Program-made: the position numbers and the translations under genes
Source: Clitoria ternatea
Lineage: Eukaryota > Streptophyta > Magnoliopsida > Fabales > Fabaceae
DNA: 64,000 bases
Direction of reading: 5' to 3'
NCBI GenBank assembly: GCA_037962975.1
Contig: CM075669.1
Coordinates: 117,692,501 to 117,756,500, forward strand
The notes under the pieces: model-generated
Seen by the model: the letters and a program-made list of their open reading frames with translations, nothing else
The model's database searches: none
Told to the model about the DNA's origin: nothing
Shown: piece by piece, positions 45,508 to 57,874 of the stretch
Numbering within the stretch: the stretch's first letter is position 1
Layout of the letters: each line of letters opens with the position of its first letter

Positions 45508-47817
45508 GATTACATTAATGTATATGTTGTATGTTAGGGGGAGATACATGAATCCAATCCCACTTTCTCTCATTTGATCTCCATACTTATCATTTCTTGC
45601 ATCGCCTTTATTTAATGTTTAAAGTTATCCTTAGCTTTTTAGTTATGTCTTATCAAATGAATCAAAACTTTGTTTCTTGCCTAAACCATATGAAGTCATA
45701 TTGTAGAAACACCACTCTTTAGTGGAACGACACTTTAATATACTACATTATGACGCGGAAAACTTCACGCTATTCCATCACAAGAAAAATCATATCAATG
45801 GCTCAATGCCACATTACACATACAAAGCATAACCTAGACATCGCAATCATACAGATATAACTAACATACATTATAATTAATCAACTATCCAAGTGGCTCT
45901 ATACCACTTGGTACTTACACACCTATAAACACTAATTAAATTTACATACTCAGAATCAACAACTTAATATAAATCTATATTCCCATACATCAATAAATAT
46001 ATTTAACTATCATTTTAGATTTTCTCTTCACCCAGGCTTCATTTAATGCTTGCCTCTATGGTGTCCATCCATAATCTACCATTGGTCAATAAAAACCACA
46101 ACAAAAGGGGGTAAGTGGTTGAAATTAAGAATTAACATAGAAATAAGTAAACAAACAATAGGAAAAGCGTAATCTAGCTACCTTCTTAGTTAAAAGCATT
46201 ACTTATTATGATTTTTCTCTTATATCGCAACTTTACCTACCATTCCAATCACCTCGCTTCTTTTTACATTATAACTAATATCAGTTCATAATCATATTAG
46301 TCACCTAAATTAAAATCATCAACTCAAACCATTACGAATTATTCATTTCACTCCGCATAACACACCATATATAAATATATCAACATACCTTATCAAACAT
46401 ATAATCATTTACAACGTAAGCCTAAATTCATTTCAATAATGTAAATCATCATATAAACACCAATATGAATATCATCTTAAGTCAAGGCATGTAAAACGTA
46501 ACTAACTCTCACATAAATAATAGGACGCCCTAGTATTCAGATACTAAAGGGATCGACCTTTAGCTTAGGGTCCTACTTGACACCCGATGAACCCGACTTG
46601 GTCCACTGAACCTGACTTGGCTCGCCACCTCAACCACTAGGTCCTACTTGACCACTGGGTAGCTCAACTAGGTCTTGTTTGACCACAGAAGCCAAAAGTG
46701 AGGGGTAACATATACTGTTGGTCTTCCTCAACCATAAAAATCACATAATCAATCACTTTCTTTAATTTATTACTCAAATGGCATAAAAAGCCTTGCTTTT
46801 TTAATTATTTAGGGTGGCCACACAAATCCGACCCAAGAATCTCCACCAGGGCGGCCACACAAACCAGACCCTAAGTATAATATCACGCCATCCCAAAATA
46901 TCACCTCACCAATAATCAATAATGATCACAAATCTCAATCCTCAGGTACAGCAATATAATCAACGCCACTTGCTACATAATTTCACAATATACATATTAT
47001 ACATTCAAAGTCAAAATTATATCATTACACTTCCATCCAATTCATAGATTTTCCAATTTCACCCAATATAATCACCATCTCACATTACCACATCATACAT
47101 GCATATATCAACATCATCAAAAACATTATGCCATTGCTTCATCATTGACCACTAACATGAAATATTCATTATTTCATTTCAACAATATAATTTCAGAAAA
47201 ACTATCCTCACCCAATGCGTTTTCTCATGATATCCTCTTATCATTAAAGGAACCATAATTAATTTTTCACAATCAAATCATATCAATTGATAAATTGATA
47301 TATATATTTACATATCAATCCACACTTTTCATCATATTTCATGATTTAACATCACGTTGTCCATTCATATTATTACTACATATGATCACAACATAACTTT
47401 GCATCTACATTACTTTCTTAACAAGCTCATTTACTACACTTTATAATTTCATATCAATTCACACTACTTTATTCTTATACTGATATAATTTATATAATTA
47501 CATTCGTCATTTCTCAAACTTTATTTTTTAATTCTCTCTCAATCACCCACTTCACCTATATATATATATATACATATACAATTACACACGCCTAACCACT
47601 TTAAGTTCACCATTTTTATTATGATCTATTATCTGTATATTTACGCCATTTCCTCACGTCGCCTTATGTTTCTAAAATAAGTCGTTCACTAACACTTACA
47701 CCTAATTTTCTTAATATCATAACAACTATTACCACTTAATCATTTGTCAATCTATTAATTATCCTACCTTTTTCACTTTAATATTTCCATTTACTTCCCT
47801 TTCACATCTTTTTAGCA
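45508..47817. other. AT-rich LTR-like sequence without genes
   Basis: CA-rich on the plus strand, like the minus-oriented LTRs here. It holds a CCAAGTGG...CCACTTGG inverted repeat (45889..45911) and a GC-richer block at 46525..46900 with short internal repeats (TCCTACTTGAC, GGCCACACAAA). No ends, TSD or coding frame could be fixed. It is probably a fragment of another minus-strand LTR inserted in the copia element that follows. Confidence 0.45.
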
Positions 47818-48254
47818 CGATATATAGTGATGTATACGAGCCCACAAAGACAATGGCTAAGGGAGGTTTTAGTTCATCACTTTTATTGGTGATTTCAATA
47901 GATATGGATTTATGTATCTAATGAAGCATAAATCAGAATCCTTTAAAAAGTTCAATGAGTTTAAGCATGAAGTAGAGAACCAACTTAGTAAGACAATTAA
48001 AACACTTCGATCTGATTAAGGTGGTGAATATTTAAGCCTAGAGTTTTAGCTCACTCCTCTTGGAACACCAGAATGGAATGGTGTTTTCGAGCAGAGAAAG
48101 AAAACCTTGGTTCACATGGTTTGATCAATGATGAGTCAAACTGACCTCGTTAACTCCTTCAAGGGACATGCCTTATTGACAGTAGCTTTAAAACTTAACC
48201 ATGCTCCATCTAATATTGTCATAAAGACACCATATGAGATATGGACTAGGAAGT
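47818..48254 (+). pseudogene. Ty1/copia integrase core remnant, left part
   Basis: Plus-strand translation gives a degraded copia integrase core: FITFIGDFNRYGYVYLMKHK, then KTLRSD and GGEYLS after a stop, then TPEWNGVFEQ and YEIWTRK. Several in-frame stops are present. The frame breaks at 48254 where a solo LTR is inserted, and resumes at 53374. Confidence 0.82.
48250..48254. repeat. TSD of the solo LTR, left copy
   Basis: GAAGT against GAAGC at 53374..53378. The copia frame (WTRK then PSMSFIKI) is restored across the site when the GAAGC version is used, so GAAGT is probably the mutated copy. Confidence 0.75.
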
Positions 48255-51200
48255 TGTCACACCTTGATTTTCCAGACTCGAATCCTAATGTAATCAAGAT
48301 AATTAAATAATAAAAATACTAGTAAATTTTTCACGTTCGAAATGATTTCAAAACACCACCACGACTACATCAAGACTCAAACCACAGAAAACCAAAGGGT
48401 GAGATTTGATAATCTATAATTGGATCATTAAATAGTCGCCTATAATGGTATACAAAATAACAATGATTACAACGGAAGAAGAATGTGTATACCAGGCATA
48501 TGCCTAGTCCCATATATGAGAATATGAGAAAAGGCTCAGCAAAGCATGCAACGACATATCTTAAGCCTAATAGACAACCATTATCTTTTCACATAATTTC
48601 ATGAATATACAAAGCCCAAGATATATACATATACATATCTATTTGGTCATACATCATATATCTCCAATATTCATATTCTATAATTCACCATATTTAATTC
48701 AACCTTCAAATCATATATGTCCTTTACTTATTCATGCCTAAGAGGATTACTTAATCATCATTTTATATTTATCAAATGGGTAGAAATTCACTATCCCAAA
48801 TATTAATACATCACCTATATATACATATAATTCACAATTCATCCATCAATATCAGTAAGTAACAATATCACAATATCCATTTTATACACAACTCATTAAA
48901 TTACAAATGTTGTCCGCCAAGGCATTCCGTTACCACTATTTACCTTCCCAAAAACTTTACTTTATAAACATCCTCGTCCCATGATATTCCTGCATCAATA
49001 CTAAAAAGTAGACCATATGGGAGAGTAAGTTATACATTTCAAATGACGATATGAATACAATTGAAATTATGTGCATATGCATATCAACATCATGTATGCT
49101 TTGCTAGACACATCAATGGTCATCATAAATTGTTAATTCAATAATATATACCTATTTCATATTTGTTAATCAGGTCATAGCAAAGCAGGCATATACACAT
49201 CTATCCCAATGCCACCATGGGCCAATGTTATTATCATCAATCATAAATAATTATGCCATTCACTATATTGGGCCATAGCATTACATATCATCACATTCAA
49301 TATCGTTTTGTTGTATTCATATCATTTATTAATTTTATGTGGTCTTTTAGGTACTCAATTACCCATCTCATCAACACCATACCACAATCTCAATCAGCAT
49401 CAATCATCATCACCTTTAGGCATATCACCATGCTATATGCAAATGCTCTTATGGATAATGTATATGCACAATGGAATAGACAACAACAAATATGGATCCG
49501 ACAGTGGGAATAAACACCAATTTGTGGGTCAAGCATAATCACATACCATGCCCCTACTGCAGTAGTATAATGTGTACACATATCTCATAATGCATGCATA
49601 ACCACCAATTTTACTGGTACCAAACTGCATCGCCCATTTTGTAACACCGGTCATTTTCACCATGACCATGGTAATCAACATAATCAACAATATAACGTGT
49701 TACGGGCCAACCATGAATCATAACATGGCAGTTGTGATCCAAAGGACCACCGGGGACACTTGCTCCTCAAGAGCCACCCCCCACAAGGGTCAACGACATG
49801 TGGCTCCCCGTAGCATAACATGGACAGCTTCGTGACTTACACACCAAGTCACAGGATACAACAAGATCGCTCGTGCACTGAGCCGCCTTCCCACTAGGCC
49901 AACCCGGGGAATCCCCTAATATTCCAGCACCAGCAGTGTATGATATGCCAGGGATACAATGTAATGTAATGCAAATCAAATGCATTTCTCAAACTGTGCA
50001 TCCTAAATGTCACTCATTAAACATCATCATCATAATCACCAACACCACCATATACATCTTAGTGGATTTTATCATTGTTGGTTTTAGCCATTGTTTTCAA
50101 GTTTTATATGTGGCATTTTCATATCGATATATCATTCATTATACATGCAAGTCAACACTTGCAATCAACCACAATGGCATCACAAACATTACAAATCATC
50201 ATTAACATTCATTAATCTTTCATCAATACCACTACATAATCATTTAGTGGATTTTCATTTCATTTATCATTACCATTATTTCATAACTAGTGTGGCAATG
50301 CAACAACTCATCAATACAATTTTAAACCACACATACAAGATCACACTTGTATAAAATACAATGGCATTCACAGTCGTCAATAATAACAATCATCCTTTAC
50401 TTAAGGAAGTGATCAACACATCGTTCATTATTATACATCATCGATATTATTTCCAATTCATCAATTTATAACAAATATTATGTCATTTAATCATCCCTTC
50501 ATCTATTTCATAATCACTTAACACCATCATGTATCCTTTCATTTGTACCCATCATATCATATTATTGGTGGTGAACATCCATGTGTTCATAATATGTCTT
50601 TGGTATTTATATATATATAAGATTACCAATACCTCAATCGATATAGAATACCACCATACAAGCCATCATTGTATGCCCTTATCTTATTTTCCTCAGTTTT
50701 TAATAATAGGAAGGGCCTTGATACTAGCAAAATAAGGAAAAGAAAACAAAATTTCAAAGCTGGGCAACTCGTTTGAGCGAGGCCCTACTCGCTTGAGCGA
50801 GATTGAGATGGGTCGCTTGAGCACGCCCAATTTCCCTTTGAGCGAGAAGAGTTTTAAGCATCAGGCCTCGATCTCACTTGAGCAGGCCACTCTCGCTTGG
50901 GTGAGATCCTCAATTCGCAACCCCTTTCACTTAGGCGAGGCACCCTTTCTTGGGCGGAAATACTCCAGTATCCAACCCCTCACTCATTCACTTGAGCGAG
51001 GCTCCCCAAGGCTAGCTACTCGCTCGGGTGAAAATGCTCCAGAATCGATCCCCAGCTCGCTCGCTTGAGCGAGACTCCACATGCTTCATCACTCGCTTAA
51101 GCGAGATTCATCCAAAACCACTTTTCCATCTCGCTTGCTGAAGCACGGCCATGCCTACTTGAGCGAGATTCATCCAATAGCGCACCCCCTGTTGCACACG

Positions 51201-53373
51201 CGTCTCGCTCGAGCGAGACACCTTCTCGCCTAATCTATATTGGGCCAGAGGCCACCCCTCTGATGCAGGGGACTCTCGCTTGAGCGAGATCGTCAATACA
51301 CGCCCAAAACTTAAGTTTTTCACTCCACTTTGCATGTCACTATCCATCTTATATAAAGTTGGACTAAATTAACATCCTACCTATGTTAAACCATGCCATT
51401 AAGCTTGATTCAACAAGCCATACCTCTTTATCTTTAACTCTAATTCATTTAACTATATATGAGGGTTTTAACATAAATTTTCATCACAGCCACATATATC
51501 ATTGTGCATAATTATTATAACTACTACCTCACAACTCAAGTAATTTATCTATTCATAGATTTTCATTGACAAATAATTCATGTCCAACAAAGGGACAACT
51601 TAACACTTATCACCATCTTATATATGTAAACATTTCCAACAAAGGCCAAGCCACCGTTCATCATATCATCAATTCTACATTTAATACATTCATGGAAAGG
51701 CAATGCATGAGTTCATACATATACATAATTCAACAATTATTCACTCATTCAATTTAAAATGCAAACTCCTCTCCTACCTCAAGAGAAGAACCGCAATGCA
51801 ATTGCCTCTCTTATTCCGCATCATCGTTCGAAATACAATCCTATCAACAAACACATATATACATGCCATTAATAAGCCATCGTAAGACATCATCTCATAA
51901 AACTCATTATCAAGTCCTAGACTTGCTAAGACACTAATTCATACCATTGTGTTAGGTTTCGGGAATTCCTTTCCCAAAACCATGATTCTCTAAATCTTAA
52001 GGGCTAACAATACCTAACAACATCATTACCTCTTATCCATAAGTCTTCCAAATCATCTTATGAAACACTCAACTATCATCACAATTTATTCAAACTCATT
52101 ATAAGCCTTTTGGCTCCATTCAAGACCATCATCAATCAATAATTTCTAAATGGCATATATCAAGGCCTAAGACTTCATCAAATCAAGTATCCATTTTCTT
52201 AATCCACTATCAATGGTCTTCAACCATTATTATCATCATCATAGTTTCCAACACTCAAGGGATTCAACTCCTTTAATCACATACACACTCACATACACAC
52301 ATCTCCCAAACCTCAACAATCAATACTAATGTTTCAAACATTCATTTCCCAATATAAAGTCATCCCAAGGCTTTAAAATTATTTAACTCATCAATTTGGC
52401 CAAAACCCTAAACTATCAACACTTAGGGTTTTATCAAAATCACCCAATCAACAACCCCAACCATTCCTTATACCCATATGAATATCATAACCTTCATTCT
52501 CATATACTCATAGAACCATAATCAAAATCATTTCTTAAGCCATTATGCCTAGGGTTTACATCATTTTCTTTAACACCCATAACTTCTAACATTACCATTT
52601 CAACTTAAATAACTTAAAAACCATAACTAGAATAGTAAGGGGAGTAAGAATCCTTACCTCAATCCCATGCTCCACCAAAAATGAAAATGAGAGTGAAGAA
52701 GAGGGAGATGACCAATGCAAGCTCCCATGCTCCATGAATACTTCACAACTCTAAGCTCAAGTATTAATTTTGGTAAGAAAATAGAAGGAAGGGGGTGTGG
52801 TTCGGTTGTTACAAGAAGAGGGGGAGAAGCAAAAAAAAATATGGAGAATGGTGGTAGAGAAGAAGCTGCCGAAAATGAAGGGAAAAAGAGAGAGAAATGT
52901 GTTTTGTTGACCCATTGACCATTGGTTATTAAAGTGTATCCTTATGGTTTTTCCCATTGGTTCATATTTGCTTTGTCCATTGTGTAAAGGAGGGTATCAA
53001 GTGTGTAGAAAAGCCACACGGTTGGTTTAAGGGAGTAAAGGGAAATTTACATTTTTATTTAATTCCATTTGGCTCGTTTTTTCCCCGTTTTATATCATAC
53101 GCTGTGTCCAATTAATTATTCCCCCAATACCAAAAATTATTTCAACTATATCACTGTAACCACAATAATTTTCTAAACATTCTAGACCCATCTAACATTT
53201 AATTTGACCAAGTGGGTCCCACATCATTTGTTAAATCATCCGATTCTGGTAAATCTTAATTTACCGATAATTCACCTCTAATGTCCAATAAAATCTCCCA
53301 TAATTACTGGACCATAAATAATCAATCATTATTATCTAACGATTTTATTTTCTTTAAAATCCAGGATGTTACA
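48255..53373 (-). mobile_element. 5.1-kb solo LTR in the copia element
   Basis: Bounded by TGTCACACC (48255) and GGATGTTACA (53373), with a TSD GAAGT/GAAGC. No PBS, PPT or coding domain is present, so it is a solo LTR left by recombination between two LTRs. Its first few hundred minus-strand bases are clearly related to the LTRs at 57875 and 61572. It contains the largest CTCGCTTGAGCGAG cluster (50768..51300), an ACTGGTACCAAACTGC block near 49612 and a TATA-like GATATAAAAC near 53087..53096. Confidence 0.82.
50760..51300. repeat. Cluster of CTCGCTTGAGCGAG near-palindromes
   Basis: About seventeen perfect or degenerate copies of CTCGCTNNAGCGAG in 540 bp, for example CTCGCTTGAGCGAG near 50784 and 51283, and the perfect 16-base palindrome TCTCGCTCGAGCGAGA at 51203..51218. 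Spacing is irregular, so this is not a tandem repeat. The same word occurs in the LTRs of elements 2 and 3. Confidence 0.88.
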
Positions 53374-53865
53374 GAAGCAACCCAGTATGTCTTTTATTAA
53401 GATTTAGGGTTGTGAAGCTTATGTAAAACAATAAACTTTTAACAAACTTGGACTTAAGTCAAATAAATATCTTTTTGTAGGATACCCAAAGGAAACTAAA
53501 GGGTTATTATTTTTATAATACTATTGAGGGTAAAGTGTTTGTTGGGGAATTCATCCCTTATAGAATCAGTGGGAGGAAAGTATGAACCATAAACTATTAT
53601 GATAAAACCAGCTCCAATAAAATAAGATTACCGTAGATCAAGTAGAATATGTCAACAACTTAAAAGACATGGATTTCTTGTAACTCAGGAAGGAGGCGTA
53701 TTGTTAATGGATCAAAATAAGCCAACATCTTATGCAAAGGCCATTACAAGTCCAATATTTAAGAAATGACTTGAAGCTATGGGATCTGAAATGGACTCCA
53801 TATACACTAATCAAGTTTAGACCTTGTTATTGCACTTAAAGGGGTAAAACCTATAGGATGTAAGT
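53374..53865 (+). pseudogene. Ty1/copia remnant, right part (after integrase core to RT start)
   Basis: Continues the frame of 47818..48254: PSMSFIKI, GCEAYVK, KLGLKSNKYLFVGYP, KGYYFYNT, then after decayed linker sequence MDSIYTNQ and LKGVKPIGCK, the start of the copia RT domain. Many stops and frame changes. It breaks off at 53865 (TAAGT), where an LTR starting TGTAACACC is inserted. The rest of RT would lie beyond the window. Confidence 0.82.
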
Positions 53866-55736
53866 TGTAACACCTTTGATTTTTAGGGTAGATCTCTAAG
53901 GCCTTGTACCTATAAGGTCAGGTTGTGTTGTGTGTTCTCTGTGAAAAATCTAGGCTTCAGCCAACTCTGTACCCAAATTCTATGTATATGCAGCCTTAGG
54001 GGAAATACTTATAATTTTAGGAGAAATGCATGATATTAGGAAATATAGAAATTATGGTGAATAATGGGAATAAGGATGGTAGTGGTGGTAATAAATAATA
54101 AACAGACTTAAAACAACGTAGTTACACTGAAAACTGTAAGTCAATTTTTGATCGTTCATATATCGTATTGGCACCTTATGCTTTCGGCTTGAGAGTGTAC
54201 ACCAAGGATTTTAGAAGACCTTGAAGAGAAGAGAAGGCTATAGGGTTTAACCAATTGATTGAAATTCATTGTCTGATTAATTTCCTTAAAACTTGATAAA
54301 ATTCTAATTTTGTTTTCTTAAGTTTTATTCATCCTAAATATAGTGATTATGCATATATTCCATTATTTTTAGCATAACTCAACCTATCGATGTTTGATTT
54401 GAGTGATCTTGGTCTTGGAATCTTTATGAAAAATATTTCTATAACTTTTATGATGATACAAGAAGCTGGTTCTAAGCCTAAAAATCCCAGTTTATGCCAC
54501 AAGCCACTGATTCTTACCCACGTGTCCAACCTAAACTACATTAGGTATTTCAAGCATAACTTTCACTCTAATTGTCGAATTTAGGAGTTCTTTAACCTAT
54601 TAGAATAACGAAAGAATAAGGAACAAATTTTATGATCACCATTTTCTCAAAATCTTATTAGAACATGACTATATTTCTATAGCCATGTGTCCCCAAAAGT
54701 ACCACTCACCAAACCACATATATTTGTATGATTGGTCCTTTTTCCATCCGAATTTCTAACCTAACACCTGATCACCCACTAAGTTGAGCTTAGTCTAATT
54801 TGTTGCCACCTTGCTGAAGCTCTAAGTCTCTCATTCATTCCTATTCTCTTGGCTACCAAGTAGGAAGAAAAACTTAGAAAAATTTTCTCTCATTTTCCCT
54901 TATCCCTTTTCTTAGTCATGCACCATTTGCATTCTTCCACACCATACTTCCTCTTAATCAACATCCATATGCCACCACTTCTTCCACATGGCCAACTTTG
55001 CTTCTATCTATTCTCTTAAGTACCAAAATTATACCATCATCATATTTCCACCTTTTTTCCCTTTAACCCAAGAACACCACCATATTTTCCTCCTTTATTA
55101 TCTTCTCATTTCTCGACCATCAACCTCATAGATACTTTCTCTCTTCAGTGCATGTTCAACTTATGCCCATAAATGCCATGCATGCAAGCCAAGAGGAAAA
55201 ACCCTAAGCTTTCCATTATTTTTTCCATTTTAGTTGAAAGCTCCGTCATTATCCTTCTTTATTTTCATTTTTTCTATTCTATTTTCTCATCATATCATTA
55301 TGTATATGTTCATTATCGGTATTTTCATGTAGCTTTTGAAAGACTAGAACCATCACACATACTATCACCTAAGCCATAGCCACCACCACCCAAAAGCCAC
55401 TATTTTTTAACTTTTGTTCCAATAATTTAAGGCAATTTTTAGAGTAGTTTTGGGAGCTAAAAGCTTGTTGAAAAGATGCCAAGGTGCTGCCCTAGAGCTC
55501 TTGTGGAAAACCTAAGTAAGGGGGAGTCTCCTAGTTGTTGGTCGGAAATTTGCTACATGCAAGGGTATGAGAACCTCCCTTGGGCTCCTATCACCAAAAC
55601 CGTGGTAGAAATATGGTTTCATGCAAATAAGAATTTAAAATTTTAAACCTAATTGAAGAAAAAGATTTTATTAAGAAACCTTAAATTGTGCTTGAAAATC
55701 TTTAAGAAAAGCCCTTATTTTCTACCTCAGGTTTGG
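53866..55736 (+). repeat. LTR-like sequence starting TGTAACACC in copia RT
   Basis: Starts exactly where the copia frame breaks, with TGTAACACCTTTGATTTT. It has no coding frame of note. Its 3' end is not certain because an unclassified unit (from about 55737) follows. The expected right TSD (TAAGT) and the rest of the copia RT were not found in the window. Confidence 0.55.
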
Positions 55737-56686
55737 CTTGGAATAGTATGTGACAACACATCGCAAGCATACAGTTGTGTCATGTAATATAAAAAATATC
55801 ATCTCCACAAGGATTGTGTTCTCAAGTAATTTTATTTCAATTCTAATTATCTAGACAACAAAATTAGCGTTGTTTTGCTTAAAAAGCTGAAAAGATAATT
55901 AAGTAAAATTGCAATAGAGAAATTCTTTAGTAAAATGAATCAATTAAACGCATTTTGGGATCTTAGGTAGTGCAATTGCTTTGTATTAATGTGTAAATGT
56001 TTTGCTTTTATCTCCTAATATCATATACTCTGGATAAATTTTTTAAAATCATTAGCTTTCTCTTCTCAGAACTCCACTAAAGTACTTTATTTTTAAAGCA
56101 CAACGTTCAATTTGAAAATAGAGCCCATTAACGTGTTGTGAAAATATTAGAGTCCTTAAAAGATTTAGTTACTTTTGTAATTTCAATCTTAGGTTCAATG
56201 CCTAAATTGAGTAATTAGGTTCACTTCTCAGTTCCTCCCTAATTAATTAAAGACCATCCAAGCAATTGAAGAGAATAATAATTTCATTTATAAAACAAAG
56301 TAAAAATACATCAATATATTACAATCCACCCCTAAATCCCAAGAATAGAATTCTAGCCATACATGTTTTTAGAAATTCCCATACAAATAATTGAACCCAT
56401 GAAATTTAAAAGAACGACTTCAAAAGAAACTAAGGAAAACTATAAAGTACTCTAGACCAACCACAATAATGGTGAAATCCTTGTGAATCCTCCTTCATGT
56501 TACCTTCAAAATCCTTCAAGAGAATCCTTCTCAAGCTCCATCCTTGCCTCTACAGAGTGTTTGTGCTTAAAAGAATGCAAAACCCTTGTATTTGGCCAAA
56601 CTTTTGGCTTAAATACATGTAAAATGCTCAAAATAGGGTTTCTTGTCAGAGCATGAACCACGACCGTGGAGTGAACAGTAACACCC
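55737..56686 (-). mobile_element. Second small unclassified unit
   Basis: About 950 bp with the same general layout as 43100..44690: a start with CGCAAGCATACAG and TCTCCACAAGGATTGTG, AT-rich middle with AATTAA tracts, and at the right end a TATA-like sequence on the minus strand (TGTATTTAAGCC near 56600) with a near-palindrome CCACGACCGTGG (56658..56669) just upstream. Borders are approximate; the family is not recognised. Confidence 0.45.
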
Positions 56687-57874
56687 CTCATTTTCTATAG
56701 GCTGCCTATGGGATTCGGAAATGTAGGATATGATTTTTGTAGATAATGATTGAGTCTAAGGTTGTTCTACTACATAAATAGTATGTTTGTGTGTGAAAAT
56801 GTTAAATTGGGTCTACAAAACCCAATGAGATAAAAATAATACTAATACATAGGTGTGTTCTCAAGCATGAGTAGGGAGCCCCCGCGGACAGTTATTTATT
56901 GACTGTCCTACCCAATGGTTAGTATATTTATAGCAAAACTAGTTAGAATATGTGGTCAATACAACAAATTGGGAAACATAGAGCAGAACTCGTAGGCTTG
57001 AGTTATACCCCAAATGCCTCCCCAACTTACCCGTGCAAATGCCACGAGTGTTCGATCCCAGTGGTTCCAGGATCTAATGATCCGTAATGAAAAACAAAAC
57101 ACTTGTCCTGAAGGGACCCAACTCTAATTCATACCCGGTTAACCTCAATTCTCGAGAAAACACCCTATTGAGCGGGAACCCCCGAACTCAACCCGAACAC
57201 TAATAGTATTTTGAGCATAAATTTTACCCATGACATTGAAACCCTAAAAGTCTTGTCTTGGTTTACTCTTGATAAAAAACCTTACAACCCCTATTTCTAA
57301 CACCGAAAGCTAATTCTCGGTGGATTTCTCCCAATTTGAGATTTAAGGATTTGTACCCTGGAAAACCTGTTCGTTATTCCGTTGTTTTTCACATAGTTCG
57401 TCAGAAAATCCATAACTCTCTCTACCGACGTCTAATTTCCATAATTTTGGTCCCATAATTCTCACAATAAAAGCCTCTACAAATCCCATGCAAACATCGA
57501 CCCTTCATTTTTTTAACTCAACTTTTATTTCTCCGCTATGCTCTCTCTAGAACTCTCTCGTTCTAAAATGCTCTCTCCTCTCTCTTAGCTCCCTCTTGGC
57601 CGCCACCTTCACCCATCTCCAACCACCACCTTTCTTCCTCCCTCTCCCGTGCATGCTCCATCTCCATGTGGCCTCCACCATATCACCACCGCTAACCACC
57701 CCTCCGCACCATAAGCCACTACCATAAAGTCTACCACCACAGCCACACCATAAACTACCACTTCCATCGAATCACCACAACACCACCATTCACCTTCCCT
57801 CTCCACTTCTTTTCTTTTTCTTTACTTCACCACCACTTTTTTAGCTCCTCCACCACCTCTCGACACCACCATAA
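56687..57874 (+). repeat. LTR-like sequence, left part
   Basis: Begins AGTAACACCCC, one base from the usual TGTAACACC start. It has GC-richer patches (56870..57200) and a CT/CCA-rich stretch (57540..57870) like a transcribed LTR leader. It is interrupted by a solo LTR at 57875 and resumes at 61310. Confidence 0.5.
57870..57874. repeat. TSD of the solo LTR at 57875, left copy
   Basis: CATAA, identical to 61305..61309. Confidence 0.85.

Noticed and set aside
49767..49985. 72-codon minus-strand ORF (49767..49985) as a host protein
   Set aside because: It lies within the solo LTR in a block shared with the 59.3-59.6 and 63.5-63.9 kb LTR segments, so it is LTR sequence.
53866..56686. A complete small LTR element made of 53866..55736 plus the following unit
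   Set aside because: No matching second LTR, PBS, PPT or TSD could be found, so the two parts are listed separately with low confidence.
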